Shown: in pieces, positions 25,076-34,300 of the stretch | How positions within the stretch are numbered: the stretch's first letter is position 1 | Layout of the letters: the number at the start of each line of letters is the position of its first letter | Assembly (NCBI GenBank): GCA_938041955.1 | Contig: CALISD010000026.1 | Location: forward strand, 1 to 42,242 | From: an uncultured Granulosicoccaceae bacterium | Lineage (GTDB): Bacteria > Pseudomonadota > Gammaproteobacteria > Granulosicoccales > Granulosicoccaceae | Length of the DNA: 42,242 bases | Reading direction: 5' to 3' | The notes under the pieces: generated by a model | The model's input: the letters and a program-made list of their open reading frames with translations, nothing else | The model's database searches: none | What the model was told of the DNA's origin: nothing | Translations under genes and position numbers: made by a program

Positions 25076-26239
25076 TTGAAAACAAGACACCTAAAAGAAA
25101 CTCTTCGTGAATGGCGCCACGATTTCCATCAGTACCCGGAGCTGGGGTTTGATGAGCACCGCACATCAGCACGAGTAGCCGAGCTACTGAAGTCCTTTGG
25201 TATCGAGATCCATGAAGGCTTCGGTAAAACCGGCGTGGTCGGTGTACTGCAGCGTGGTAACAGCACCGCGAGTATCGCGCTGCGCGCAGACATGGATGCT
25301 CTGCCCATAGACGAAAAAAACGAATTCCGGTATCGCTCAAAAACTGAAAACGTAATGCACGCGTGCGGCCATGATGGACACACGTCTATGTTGCTCGGCG
25401 CTGCAAAGCATTTAGCTGAATCAGGTGATTTCAACGGACGGGTCGTGTTTATATTCCAACCGAACGAAGAACATGGATTCGGTGCCGCCGCCATGCTTGA
25501 CGACGGTTTGTTTGATCAACACCCGGTCGATGCTGTGTACGGGATGCATAATATACCCAATATGGCATTGGGCGAGTTTGCTACCAGAGCAGGGCCTATC
25601 ACGGCCAGTGAGGCACTATTCGAAATAGAAATATCGGCACAGGGTGGGCATGCCGCACTCCCGCATATGGGGGTTGACGCTATCATTGTAGGTTCAGAGG
25701 TCGTGTCGGCTCTCCAGACCATCGTGTCGCGCAAGCTGAACCCGGGCCTTAACGGTGTGGTATCAGTCACTGAGTTTATTACTGATGGCGGGCGCAATGT
25801 CCTGCCGGGCAATGCCGTGTTACGAGGTGACGCACGTGCATTAACACCGGATATCAATGCCACTATTGAGGCACGAATGCGGCAGATTGTTGAGGGGGTC
25901 TGTTTGGCCCATGGGGTGGTTGGCAATGTCAGTTATGAAACTGCTTTTCCACCGACCATCAATGATTCAGACAGCACATCAAAAGCGGTGGCAGCGGCAA
26001 AGAAGTTACTTGGCAATAAAGCTGTAAGCGGAGAATGCGAGCCAAAACTCTTCTCCGAAGACTTTGCGCACATGGCCGCCGCTACACCCGGTTGTTATGT
26101 GCTGATGGGCAATGGCACATCAGGCAGTCATTCTCGCCCCTTACATTCTGCAGACTATGACTTTAATGATGAACTGCTGACGGTCGGTTCATCGTATTGG
26201 GTGGAATTGGTTGAGCAGGAGCTCAATGTAGAGTTGTAG
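25076..26239 (+). CDS. M20 amidohydrolase (hippurate hydrolase / N-acyl amino acid deacylase type)
   Basis: A 387-residue member of the M20D amidohydrolases. Metal-binding and catalytic residues are visible: HACGHDGH (95-102, Cys97 and His99), FQPNEEHGFGA with Glu131-Glu132, His158 in YGMHNIP, and a C-terminal histidine in HSRPLHSADYDFND. The dimerisation domain begins near ISAQGGHAALPH. These enzymes release amino acids from N-acyl conjugates (hippurate, N-acetyl amino acids). The substrate is not predictable. The start is TTG at 25076 and lacks a convincing ribosome-binding site, but a stop codon at 25037 limits alternatives. The gene precedes the sarcosine oxidase operon by ~340 bp; a functional link is speculative. 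Confidence 0.82.
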   Translation: MKTRHLKETLREWRHDFHQYPELGFDEHRTSARVAELLKSFGIEIHEGFGKTGVVGVLQRGNSTASIALRADMDALPIDEKNEFRYRSKTENVMHACGHDGHTSMLLGAAKHLAESGDFNGRVVFIFQPNEEHGFGAAAMLDDGLFDQHPVDAVYGMHNIPNMALGEFATRAGPITASEALFEIEISAQGGHAALPHMGVDAIIVGSEVVSALQTIVSRKLNPGLNGVVSVTEFITDGGRNVLPGNAVLRGDARALTPDINATIEARMRQIVEGVCLAHGVVGNVSYETAFPPTINDSDSTSKAVAAAKKLLGNKAVSGECEPKLFSEDFAHMAAATPGCYVLMGNGTSGSHSRPLHSADYDFNDELLTVGSSYWVELVEQELNVEL

Positions 26240-26577
26240 TAATTCTTGTCGCCACCACGCCTTTGATTCGACTCTCGCCGACATGCACTCTCTGGTGTGT
26301 CGCGAGCATTGCGAAATTGTTCCATTGCGGCCATATATCGCTGAGGTTTGGTGAGTTAAGCTAGCAGCATCGTTAATGGCTGCCTGGGAGTCTGCGCGGT
26401 AGAAATCAGCGTGGCGAGAACGTGCCATGGCGAGGGCGTTTTTACGATCACTTGAGGCGCATAGTTGTTTATGCGTAACGAGAATGATCGATGAAAACGC
26501 ACCGTCAGGGCGTGTTCGCAGTAGCTGACGTTCTGCCGCGCAGGCTCCTAGGCCACAACACTGGAAACCCGCTTGAG
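26240..26577. other. Gap before soxB
   Basis: About 340 bp without a recognised gene. A 135-codon minus-strand ORF (26189-26596) spans it but overlaps both flanking genes and matches nothing known. An upstream ATG at 26491 is in frame with soxB, but its 29-residue extension is unlike the family. This region probably holds the sox operon promoter. Confidence 0.35.
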
Positions 26578-27849
26578 ATGACTCGCTTTTCTGCATGGAG
26601 TGTATTTCGCAATGGCCTGAGTGGCCAATCTGGTTGGACTCGCCAGTGGCGTGACCCGGAGCCTAAAAAGCAATACGACATCGTTATTGTCGGGGGCGGT
26701 TTGCACGGGTTGGCAACCGCTTATTATCTGGCCAAAAACCATGGTTTGAAGAATATAGCCATCCTTGAGAAAGGCTGGCTGGGTGGCGGCAACGCGGGTC
26801 GTAACACGACCATTGTGCGCTCCAACTACTTCATGCCGGGTAATCGTCAGTTTTACGAACACTCGCTGGAGCTGTGGGAGAACCTGAGCCATGAGCTGAA
26901 CTACAACGTCATGTTCAGTCAGCGATCACATATTGCATTACTGCATAGCCCCGGGGCGATTGACGGGGCTGCGCGCAGGTACAACACGATGCGACTCACC
27001 GGTACGCCGGACGCGGAAATCTGGGACCTTGAAAAACTAAAGCAGAATGTGCCGCATCTTAACTACGGGCCGGATTCCAGATTTCCAATTCTTGGGGCCG
27101 CTGTACAAAAACGTGCAGGTACTGCCCGACACGATGCAGTGGCCTGGGGCTACGCCCGCGCCGCGGACGCACTGGGCGTGGATATCATTCAAAACTGCGA
27201 AGTCACGTCCACTAGCCGGTCTGGCAATTCAATTACCAGTCTCACTACATCGCGCGGCGAAATAAGCGCGAAGAAAGTCGGCTTTGCTGTGGCGGGCAAT
27301 ACGTCACGCTTATGGCAGATGGCGGGCTTTAATACATTGCCTATCGAATCACACAAGTTGCAGGCATTTGTAAGTGAGCCTTTAAAACCTTTGCTTGATC
27401 AGGTGGTGGTGTTTGGTGTTGGTGGAGCACACTTCTATATTTCGCAATCCGACAAGGGTGGGATGGTATTTGGTGGCGATCTCGACTGGTACAAGTCATA
27501 CGCTCAACGCGGCAACTTACCCATTGTGCAGGACGTAGCAGAATGTGCAGTATCCATACTGCCGTGTCTCGGTAGAGTTCGATTACTTCGACACTGGTCG
27601 GGCGTCATGGATATGTCTATGGATGGCTCACCGTTCATTTGCAAAACACCACTAGACAATCTGTATTTGAACGCTGGCTGGAACTACGGCGGTTTTAAAG
27701 CAAGCCCGGCTTCCGGTTGGTACTTTGCTGACTTAATCGCCAATGATCGGCCGCATGAAACGATAGCAAACTTCAATCTGGATCGATTCGCACAGGGTGT
27801 GTCACTAGACGAACGGGGCGCAGGCCCTGATCCGAAGTTGCATGGTTAA
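26578..27849 (+). CDS. soxB: Sarcosine oxidase subunit beta
   Basis: A 423-residue FAD-dependent subunit of heterotetrameric sarcosine oxidase, which oxidatively demethylates sarcosine to glycine and passes the one-carbon unit to tetrahydrofolate. The start at MTRFSAWSVFRNGL matches the family N-terminus; the longer frame does not. The FAD motif is IVGGGLHGLATAYYLA (37-52). RHDAVAWGYAR carries His185, the position to which FMN is covalently attached in characterised enzymes. LNAGWNYGGFKASPASG near the C-terminus is typical. It is the first gene of soxB-soxD-soxA-soxG. Dimethylglycine or related methylamines are possible alternative substrates. Confidence 0.93.
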   Translation: MTRFSAWSVFRNGLSGQSGWTRQWRDPEPKKQYDIVIVGGGLHGLATAYYLAKNHGLKNIAILEKGWLGGGNAGRNTTIVRSNYFMPGNRQFYEHSLELWENLSHELNYNVMFSQRSHIALLHSPGAIDGAARRYNTMRLTGTPDAEIWDLEKLKQNVPHLNYGPDSRFPILGAAVQKRAGTARHDAVAWGYARAADALGVDIIQNCEVTSTSRSGNSITSLTTSRGEISAKKVGFAVAGNTSRLWQMAGFNTLPIESHKLQAFVSEPLKPLLDQVVVFGVGGAHFYISQSDKGGMVFGGDLDWYKSYAQRGNLPIVQDVAECAVSILPCLGRVRLLRHWSGVMDMSMDGSPFICKTPLDNLYLNAGWNYGGFKASPASGWYFADLIANDRPHETIANFNLDRFAQGVSLDERGAGPDPKLHG

Positions 27850-27926
27850 GCATATGAGCCCGAATAGTATCCAGAAAAGACAATCTTCGAATACAACAAT
27901 GCAATGTAAAACGCGGGGAATAATCC

Positions 27927-28211
27927 ATGATCAGAATTAATTGCCCTTTCTGTGGTGAACGCGATCATAGTGAGTTTACCTATGGCGGCGACGGCAGCAT
28001 TGTGTACCCCGAACTTGATGCGCCTGCAGAAGAGTGGGTTGAAGCAATATTCCAACGCGAAAATATTCGTGGTGTACAAACAGAGACATGGCATCACGTC
28101 AGTGGGTGCAGACAATGGTTAGTGATTGAGCGGGATACAATGACTCACGAAATACACTCGATAAAGGCAGCGCACGAAGGTGTGGCCAAAGTGCTGGAGG
28201 CAGGTACGTGA
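27927..28211 (+). CDS. soxD: Sarcosine oxidase subunit delta
   Basis: A 94-residue zinc-binding small subunit. It has CPFCG (Cys6, Cys9) near the N-terminus and the WHHVSGCRQWLVIERDT segment that provides the remaining ligands (His and Cys). Length and motifs match SoxD (family about 85-110 aa). Its stop overlaps the soxA start by 4 bp, indicating translational coupling. Confidence 0.95.
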   Translation: MIRINCPFCGERDHSEFTYGGDGSIVYPELDAPAEEWVEAIFQRENIRGVQTETWHHVSGCRQWLVIERDTMTHEIHSIKAAHEGVAKVLEAGT

Positions 28212-31201
28212 GCGGCTCAAGACTTCCAGATGGTGGACGCATAGATCGATCAGCAGCGGTCGAATTTCAATGGGATAACCGACAGGTTTCAGGCTTCAAA
28301 GGTGACACGCTCGCCTCGGCCCTGATGGCCCATGGTGAAACCATTTTTGGCCGGAGTTTTAAGTACCATCGGCCACGCGGAATAATGTCTGCCGGTGTTG
28401 AAGAATCGGGTGCCATTGTGACTGTCGGGCGCGGCGCCCGCCGAGATCCGAATGTTAAAGCGACCACACAGGAAATCTACAACGGTTTATACGCCAAAGG
28501 CCAGAATGCATGGCCCAACGTTCGAAGAGACCTGGGTGCCGTTAACAGCCTGTTTTCACGATTCTTTTCTGCGGGCTTTTACTATAAGACCTTTATGGGT
28601 ATTCCCCCGATGGAGTGGGGCAAGGGTACCGGTATCTGGATGCAGTATGAAAAACTGATTCGTAAAGCGGCAGGCATGGGGGTCGCCTCACGGGAGCCCG
28701 ATCCGGACATCTATGATCACGGGCATTTATTCTGTGATGTTCTGGTTGTCGGCAGCGGCCCTGCGGGTTTAGCAGCAGCGGTCGAAGCGGCAAAAGCCGG
28801 CCTTGATGTCGTGTTGGTGGAGCAGGATTTTGAAATCGGTGGCGACTACCTGAATCAATCGAACACAGAGGCAGAGCAAAAGCGAAACACCGCGATAGCC
28901 GAGCTTGAGAAACATGGCGCCAGAGTCATGACCCGCACAACAGCGTTCGGACTTTATGATTATGGTGTTGCAGGTTTGCTCGAGCGCGTGACTGATCACT
29001 TGTCAGAGCCTGCATCACACATACCAAGGCAGCGATTTTTAACCTTGCGTACCAAACAAACGATACTGGCTACCGGTGCGATGGAAAGGACGGTGGCTTT
29101 TGGCAACAACGATATACCTGGAATCATGACTGCCGCTGCAGCTAACACTTATGTCAATCGTTTTGGCGTACTGCCGGGTAAGCAGATCATTGTAGCAACA
29201 AATAATGACTCTGCGTATGGCCCGGCACTGACACTTGCTAAGGCGGGTGCTGAAGTCACTTTGCTTGATTCAAGAACTTCTATACCCGCTAACATCAGTG
29301 GATTGCTGGAGACCAAAGGCGTAACAGTAAAAACCGGAGCCACAGCTTTAAATGCCAATGGCAAAAGAGGTATCAGCAGCCTTGATCTGGCCACTGGTTC
29401 ACGTGCTCACTGGACATCGGGTGACACACAAGAGTGTGACCTGTTACTGATGTCAGGGGGTTGGTCACCGGTGGTCAACCTGTTATCTCATCGTGGCGTC
29501 AGGCCTGTGTGGGATGCTGACAATCTGTGCTTTGTTGCCCCTGAATACGACGAACCCATTCAAATGGCAGGTTCTGCCTGCGCCATCTGGGGCACGAGTG
29601 ACTGTGAAGCATCAGGGCAGGCAGCCGGGGCGGCCGCGGTTGCCGAAATAAAAAATCAAAGTGCATCATCACCATCTGCACCAAATGCCGGTGGATGGGA
29701 GACGCCGATTGATCCACTGTATGAAGTATCAGTGGAAGGCAAGCAACTTAAAAGCTTCATTGATCCTCAGCACGATGTGACCGCTGATGATGTGAGACTT
29801 GCTCATCAGGAAGGCTTTGTGTCTGTGGAGCATCTCAAGCGTTACACGACGCTGGGGATGGCAACTGATCAAGGCAAGATGGGTAACATCATCGGTCTGG
29901 CATTGATGGCTGAGGCCTTGGGTAAAGAGATTCCGCAAGTCGGTACCACAACCTTCAGGCCGCCTTATACACCGATCAGTCTTGGTGCACTCACCGGCCG
30001 TGGCAAGGGGGCTCACTTTAAGGGTTTACGCCGCACACCAATGCATGAATGGAATCTTGCCCACGGTGCCACCATGACAGAAGCAGGATTGTGGCAACGT
30101 CCGTGGTACTTTGCCAGAGACGGCGAGACGATCACCGAAGCTTACATTCGAGAGACAATTTCAACGCGTGAGACCGTTGGTTTAGTCGATGTAACCTCGC
30201 TCGGTAAAATTGCCATACAAGGCCCCGACGCTACAGAGTTAATCAATCGGGTCTATAGCAACGCTTTTGCAAAATTGCCTGTTGGCAAAGCCCGTTACGG
30301 CATTATGTTACGTGACGATGGCATTGTGATGGACGACGGCACCAGTTGGCGTTTTTCAGATACAGACTACTTTATGACCACCACTACTGCACATGCTGCA
30401 AAGGTCATGGTATTTCTTGAGGAGCTGCTGCAAACACGTTGGTCGAACCTAAAGGTCCATGTCACTTCGGTATCTGAACAATGGGCGGGCTCTGCAGTGG
30501 CGGGACCCAAGTCCAGAGCAGTGCTTGAAGCCTGTGTGGCTGATCCGGCTAGCGTATCAAATGACGCTTTACCGTTTATGGGAGTGACAGAAACAACGCT
30601 TAAGAACGGTGTGTCTTGTCGAATTGCACGCATCAGCTTCTCTGGTGAAATGGCGTATGAAATGTACGTTGAGTCAGATTACGCTGAAAGCATGATGGAT
30701 TTGCTATGGCCAGCGGCACAATCGTTTGATGGCTGTCTGTACGGCACAGAGACACTGGGTGCATTACGTATAGAAAAAGGTCACGTCACAGGTGTTGAAC
30801 TTGATGGTCGGGCAACTATTGATGATGCAGGGCTTGGCAAAATGGCGTCAGATCAAAAATCATATATCGGTAGTGCGCTTCGCAAGCGTCCGGACCTTAT
30901 GCGTACTGATCGGCCGCAACTGGTGGGTATATTCCCTAAAGACAAGTCTGAAAAATTTAAGGCAGGTTCAGTGCTGTGCGCCGATGGCAAAGTAGAGGGG
31001 CATGGCGATGGCTGGATCACAGCAGTTACTCATTCGCCTTCATTGGGTCACTGGATAGGATTAGGTTATATCAATGGCGGGCACGATCAATGGACAGGCC
31101 AAACAGTCGTGGCGGCCGATCCGGTTCGAACCGGCAACACCAATGTAGAAATTGTGTCACCCCATATGGTTGACCCAAGCGGGGAGAGAATGCGTGGATA
31201 A
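28208..31201 (+). CDS. soxA: Sarcosine oxidase subunit alpha
   Basis: A 997-residue subunit starting at GTG 28208. The N-terminal ~100 residues form a 2Fe-2S-ferredoxin-like fold without the cluster cysteines (GFKGDTLASALMAHG and RSFKYHRPRGI). The dinucleotide-binding domain begins at DVLVVGSGPAGLAAAVEAA (about 177). TILATGAMERTVAFGNNDIPGIM is the NAD-domain signature (written in two known parts: TILATGAMERTVAF and GNNDIPGIM). From about residue 605 the protein is GcvT-like and binds tetrahydrofolate. It catalyses transfer of the methyl-derived carbon as 5,10-methylene-THF with SoxB. Full family length, no frameshift. Confidence 0.95.
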   Translation: MSGSRLPDGGRIDRSAAVEFQWDNRQVSGFKGDTLASALMAHGETIFGRSFKYHRPRGIMSAGVEESGAIVTVGRGARRDPNVKATTQEIYNGLYAKGQNAWPNVRRDLGAVNSLFSRFFSAGFYYKTFMGIPPMEWGKGTGIWMQYEKLIRKAAGMGVASREPDPDIYDHGHLFCDVLVVGSGPAGLAAAVEAAKAGLDVVLVEQDFEIGGDYLNQSNTEAEQKRNTAIAELEKHGARVMTRTTAFGLYDYGVAGLLERVTDHLSEPASHIPRQRFLTLRTKQTILATGAMERTVAFGNNDIPGIMTAAAANTYVNRFGVLPGKQIIVATNNDSAYGPALTLAKAGAEVTLLDSRTSIPANISGLLETKGVTVKTGATALNANGKRGISSLDLATGSRAHWTSGDTQECDLLLMSGGWSPVVNLLSHRGVRPVWDADNLCFVAPEYDEPIQMAGSACAIWGTSDCEASGQAAGAAAVAEIKNQSASSPSAPNAGGWETPIDPLYEVSVEGKQLKSFIDPQHDVTADDVRLAHQEGFVSVEHLKRYTTLGMATDQGKMGNIIGLALMAEALGKEIPQVGTTTFRPPYTPISLGALTGRGKGAHFKGLRRTPMHEWNLAHGATMTEAGLWQRPWYFARDGETITEAYIRETISTRETVGLVDVTSLGKIAIQGPDATELINRVYSNAFAKLPVGKARYGIMLRDDGIVMDDGTSWRFSDTDYFMTTTTAHAAKVMVFLEELLQTRWSNLKVHVTSVSEQWAGSAVAGPKSRAVLEACVADPASVSNDALPFMGVTETTLKNGVSCRIARISFSGEMAYEMYVESDYAESMMDLLWPAAQSFDGCLYGTETLGALRIEKGHVTGVELDGRATIDDAGLGKMASDQKSYIGSALRKRPDLMRTDRPQLVGIFPKDKSEKFKAGSVLCADGKVEGHGDGWITAVTHSPSLGHWIGLGYINGGHDQWTGQTVVAADPVRTGNTNVEIVSPHMVDPSGERMRG

Positions 31202-31766
31202 CAATTCATCAACAGACGTTGCGCGTGTGTCAGCGCTCGCGTCACACTACAAACCGGTATCCGTCGCTAACGCGGGGGTAACGCTTACTGAAGTCAAGGG
31301 CCTCACACTGTGGCAACTGGCAGCCTGGCCAGATACGGTTCAGCGCGTTGCACAGGGGGTTGCTACACAGTTGTCACTGTCAGCAGCGCCGGGGTTCGGA
31401 AAAGTGGAGTCTAATGGTGCTGTATCAATGTTGCGCATTGAACCTTTAAAGTTCTGGGTGATTGGCAGTGCACTGACTGAATTGGATGCTAACGATGGAG
31501 TAATCATTGACCTTTCACATTCGCGCACTCACATGCGAATCACAGGCAGCCACGCGGTAACACTACTCAATAGCTATCTGCCATTGGACTTACGCGAACA
31601 ATCGTTTCCGGTCGGCACGGTTGCCTCCAGCGCTTTTCACCACATCGGAGTAACACTGTGGCGCTCTGCAGATGGTTATGAGTTATTCACGCCAAGAGGT
31701 TTTGCCGTATCCGTTTGGGAGTTATTGGTGGAGTCTGCGGCTCAGTATGAATTGAGTGTGGTGTGA
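31194..31766 (+). CDS. soxG: Sarcosine oxidase subunit gamma
   Basis: A 190-residue GcvT-like gamma subunit. The start is GTG at 31194, overlapping the soxA stop by 8 bp, with a strong GGGGAGAG ribosome-binding site at 31181-31188. Typical segments are IDLSHSRTHMRITGSHAVTLL, written here in part, LPLDLREQSFPVGTVASSAFHH, likewise, and a C-terminal LFTPRGFAVSVWELL. It completes the four-subunit operon. An in-frame ATG upstream at 31152 lies entirely within soxA and is unlikely to be used. Confidence 0.92.
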   Translation: MDNNSSTDVARVSALASHYKPVSVANAGVTLTEVKGLTLWQLAAWPDTVQRVAQGVATQLSLSAAPGFGKVESNGAVSMLRIEPLKFWVIGSALTELDANDGVIIDLSHSRTHMRITGSHAVTLLNSYLPLDLREQSFPVGTVASSAFHHIGVTLWRSADGYELFTPRGFAVSVWELLVESAAQYELSVV

Positions 31767-31843
31767 CTGTAGTTCGCTGGTAATCTGAGGTTAGTTTGCC
31801 TTTTGCTTTCGGTGGCATGGCTTATAGATTATCAAGCGACAAA

Positions 31844-32482
31844 CTAGTCACTTGTAATGCTGAGGGTCCTTTTTACTTGATTTTGTAGATCTGTCATCGG
31901 ACGCACCCATGGACCGAATGCCTTTGCAGAGTCTGACAGGCTTTCAACTGCTGACAAGGCAGTGTCCAAGTCACTATATAACCCTGTCGCCAGGCCATAC
32001 ACGTTGCGACCCGATGGGGTTTTCTTGTATGGGTATATTGCTACTGGCAAGCCAGTGTCGATAATTGAAATAAACTGTTCCAGCAAATGTATGTCCGGGG
32101 ATGATCCAAACTGAATAGTGAAGGTTGAACGGTTTTGATCCAATATCCATTTTTCAGACACCAGATCGGGGGGGGTAGAGATCTTTCTACCAGAGACCAA
32201 GAAGTTTTCAGTGGTACCTGGTAGCGATTCAATTCGGCTTTCTAAACTCGAGACACTTGGATTGGCGCTGACTGATTGAGGCTGAACCCGTGACGAGGGT
32301 TCCGTTGGAATCGTGGTAATTTTTTCAATCAACAGATTGCCCGCAATCCAGGCCCCGGCAAGAAATAAAACCAGCAAAAACACTTTTCCTAACCACAAGC
32401 AAGCATCAGTGACGTAAATTAGTAGTGGCGCATCGTATTTATTTTCATGCCGATATCGCCGGTAGCTTCTCATCAGCTCCAT
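31844..32482 (-). CDS. Single-pass membrane protein with SPOR-like C-terminal domain
   Basis: A 212-residue protein. It has a basic cytoplasmic N-terminus, one transmembrane helix (about 30-51, WLGKVFLLVLFLAGAWIAGNLL), a Ser/Pro-rich linker, and a C-terminal domain (about 108-205). The end domain reads WILDQNRSTFTIQFGSS...VYGLATGLYSDLDTALSAV...GPWVRPMTDLQNQV. The pattern matches SPOR/DamX-type peptidoglycan-binding domains in layout, though the sequence is diverged. The N-in, periplasmic-C arrangement is also like DamX, a cell-division protein. A GAAGGACC ribosome-binding site supports the ATG at 32482. It is convergent with soxG and unrelated to the flanking metabolism. Confidence 0.65.
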   Translation of the reverse strand: MELMRSYRRYRHENKYDAPLLIYVTDACLWLGKVFLLVLFLAGAWIAGNLLIEKITTIPTEPSSRVQPQSVSANPSVSSLESRIESLPGTTENFLVSGRKISTPPDLVSEKWILDQNRSTFTIQFGSSPDIHLLEQFISIIDTGLPVAIYPYKKTPSGRNVYGLATGLYSDLDTALSAVESLSDSAKAFGPWVRPMTDLQNQVKRTLSITSD

Positions 32483-32859
32483 TGGTAGGTCCTTCTCTAA
32501 GCGTTTTTAGCCCGCCACATAGTTTCGCGCATCCGCTTCTCAGCAGTTGTGAAGCAGTAGTCAAAAAATGCCGTATCCTCACGGCTGGTTCATTTGGGCG
32601 ATAATTAATATTTCTGCTCGTTACCTTTCGTAACATCCAGTGTCCCATTAGCCTTTTTGTATTGTGTTTACACGTGGGGAAACTTATCAACGTATTGTTA
32701 TTAAACAATATTTTCAGATTTGGACTCCGGCGAGCTAGCTATCTACTATGGTCTAGTTCATCAGGCCAGCGTTTCTCTGCGTCCTGGGACGAATATTCGC
32801 AGCCAATTGCTGCGATCTAATAATCAACGGGGCCCGCTCCCGGAGGAGATTAAAACGTT
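32483..32859. promoter_or_regulatory. Regulatory region of the ABC transporter
   Basis: About 375 bp between the SPOR-like gene (minus) and the binding-protein gene (plus). A dyad TATTGTT-ATTA-AACAATA at 32693-32710 is a plausible operator. A strong ribosome-binding site, GGAGGAG at 32842-32848, lies 11 bases before the ATG, fitting high expression of a binding protein. No small gene or riboswitch was recognised. Confidence 0.45.
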
Positions 32860-34221
32860 ATGAGTTCAGACAAGAATCCACTTCACACGCCACTAACCCG
32901 GCGCTCGATGCTGAAGGCCAGTGCGGCATCTGCAGTAGTTGGTGCAGCACCAATGATAATCCCGAGTACAGCTCACGCTTACTTGAACGAGCCTAAGGGT
33001 GCTACTGTCACACTTGGTTTTAATGTACCTCAGTCTGGCCCTTACGCAGATGAAGGTGCTGATGAATTGCGTGCCTACGAGCTTGCAGTCGAGCACCTGA
33101 ATGGCGGTGGCGATGGCGGCATGATGAATACCTTCTCTTCAAAAGCACTGAAGGGCAACGGGATCCTGGGCAAGAAAGTGACTTACGTAACGGGCGATAC
33201 CCAAACCAAGTCAGACGCAGCTCGCTCATCAGCCAAGTCAATGATCGAAAAAGACGGCGCTGTAATGATCACCGGTGGTTCATCTTCTGGTGTGGCTATT
33301 GCTGTTCAGGGTCTTTGTCAGGAAGCAGGCGTGATTTTCATGGCTGGCCTGACTCACTCAAATGACACCACTGGTAAAGATAAAAAGGCAAATGGCTTCC
33401 GTCACTTCTTTAACGGTTACATGTCAGCTGCTGCGCTTGCGCCAGTATTGGAAAAGAACTACGGCACAGACCGTAAGGCTTACCACCTGACTGCTGATTA
33501 CACCTGGGGCTGGACACAGGAAGAGTCGATCGCGGCTGCGACTGAAGCCAAAGGTTGGGAAACAGTAGAGAAGGTTCGTACACCTCTTGCTTCAACCGAT
33601 TTCTCGTCTTACATCGGTCAGGTCCTGAAGACTGACGCAGACGTGTTGGTTCTGAATCACTACGGCGGAAACATGGTTAACTCTTTAACCAACGCGGTAC
33701 AGTTTGGTCTTAAAGACAAGATGGTCAACGGCAAGCAGTTCGAAATCATCGTTCCATTGTACTCACGCTTAATGGCGCGTGGTGCTGGTGAGAATGTTAA
33801 AGGAATCTTTGGTTCTACTAACTGGCACTGGTCGCTGCAAGATGAAGGCTCTAAAGCATTCGTTAAGTCTTTCGGTGAAAAGTATGGCTTCCCGCCAAGT
33901 CAGGCTGCACATACCTGCTACGTACAGACTCTGCTTTATGCAGATGCTTGTGAACGTGCCGGTTCTTTTGATCCATGTGCGGTTGGCGCAGCTCTTGAAG
34001 GCTTTGACTTCGATGGTTTGGGTAATGGTCCTACTCACTACCGTGCTGATGATCACCAGTGTTTTAAGGATGTTCTGGTTGTGAAGGGTAAAGAAAACCC
34101 TACAACTGAATTTGATCTGCTAGAGGTAGTTGAAGTGACTCCTCGTGCCCAGGTCGAATACGCACCTGATCATCCAATGTTTGCTGGTGGCGATCTCGGT
34201 AAATGTAATACGGGCGCGTAA
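32860..34221 (+). CDS. ABC transporter substrate-binding protein (HAAT/LivK family, Tat-exported)
   Basis: A 453-residue periplasmic binding protein of the hydrophobic/branched-chain amino acid and amide family. The N-terminus has a twin-arginine signal, TRRSMLKASAA (Arg14-Arg15), with likely cleavage AHA|YL after residue 40. This implies folded export. The periplasmic-binding-protein fold begins at VTLGFNVPQSGPYADEG, and ITGGSSSGVAIAVQGLCQE is characteristic. The length exceeds LivJ/K (about 370 aa), and extra cysteines occur in the C-terminal lobe (CYVQ, CERAGSFDPCAVG). The ligand is unknown; proximity to soxBDAG makes sarcosine, betaine or another small amine or amide possible. An intrinsic terminator separates it from the permease genes. 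Confidence 0.88.
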   Translation: MSSDKNPLHTPLTRRSMLKASAASAVVGAAPMIIPSTAHAYLNEPKGATVTLGFNVPQSGPYADEGADELRAYELAVEHLNGGGDGGMMNTFSSKALKGNGILGKKVTYVTGDTQTKSDAARSSAKSMIEKDGAVMITGGSSSGVAIAVQGLCQEAGVIFMAGLTHSNDTTGKDKKANGFRHFFNGYMSAAALAPVLEKNYGTDRKAYHLTADYTWGWTQEESIAAATEAKGWETVEKVRTPLASTDFSSYIGQVLKTDADVLVLNHYGGNMVNSLTNAVQFGLKDKMVNGKQFEIIVPLYSRLMARGAGENVKGIFGSTNWHWSLQDEGSKAFVKSFGEKYGFPPSQAAHTCYVQTLLYADACERAGSFDPCAVGAALEGFDFDGLGNGPTHYRADDHQCFKDVLVVKGKENPTTEFDLLEVVEVTPRAQVEYAPDHPMFAGGDLGKCNTGA

Positions 34222-34240
34222 GCACTCTTAAGACTAGGCT

Positions 34241-34276
34241 GGCTAGCTCCTTACCGGGGGCTAGCCTTTCTTTTTT
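34241..34276 (+). terminator. Intrinsic terminator between binding protein and permease genes
   Basis: GGCTAGCTCC (34241-34250) pairs with GGGGGCTAGCC (34256-34266) as a 10-bp, largely GC stem with one G-T pair. It is followed by TTTCTTTTTT (34267-34276). It lies 20 bp after the binding-protein stop and 25 bp before the livH start. Partial read-through would give many binding-protein transcripts per membrane-component transcript. Confidence 0.85.
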
Positions 34277-34300
34277 CTGACATTCAACTTCCGTGAGTCT

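Noticed and set aside
24831..25079. 82-codon plus-strand ORF before the amidohydrolase
   Set aside because: No ribosome-binding site or family resemblance; it overlaps the amidohydrolase start.
26189..26596. 135-codon minus-strand ORF before soxB
   Set aside because: It overlaps the amidohydrolase end and the soxB start, and has no recognisable domain or credible composition.
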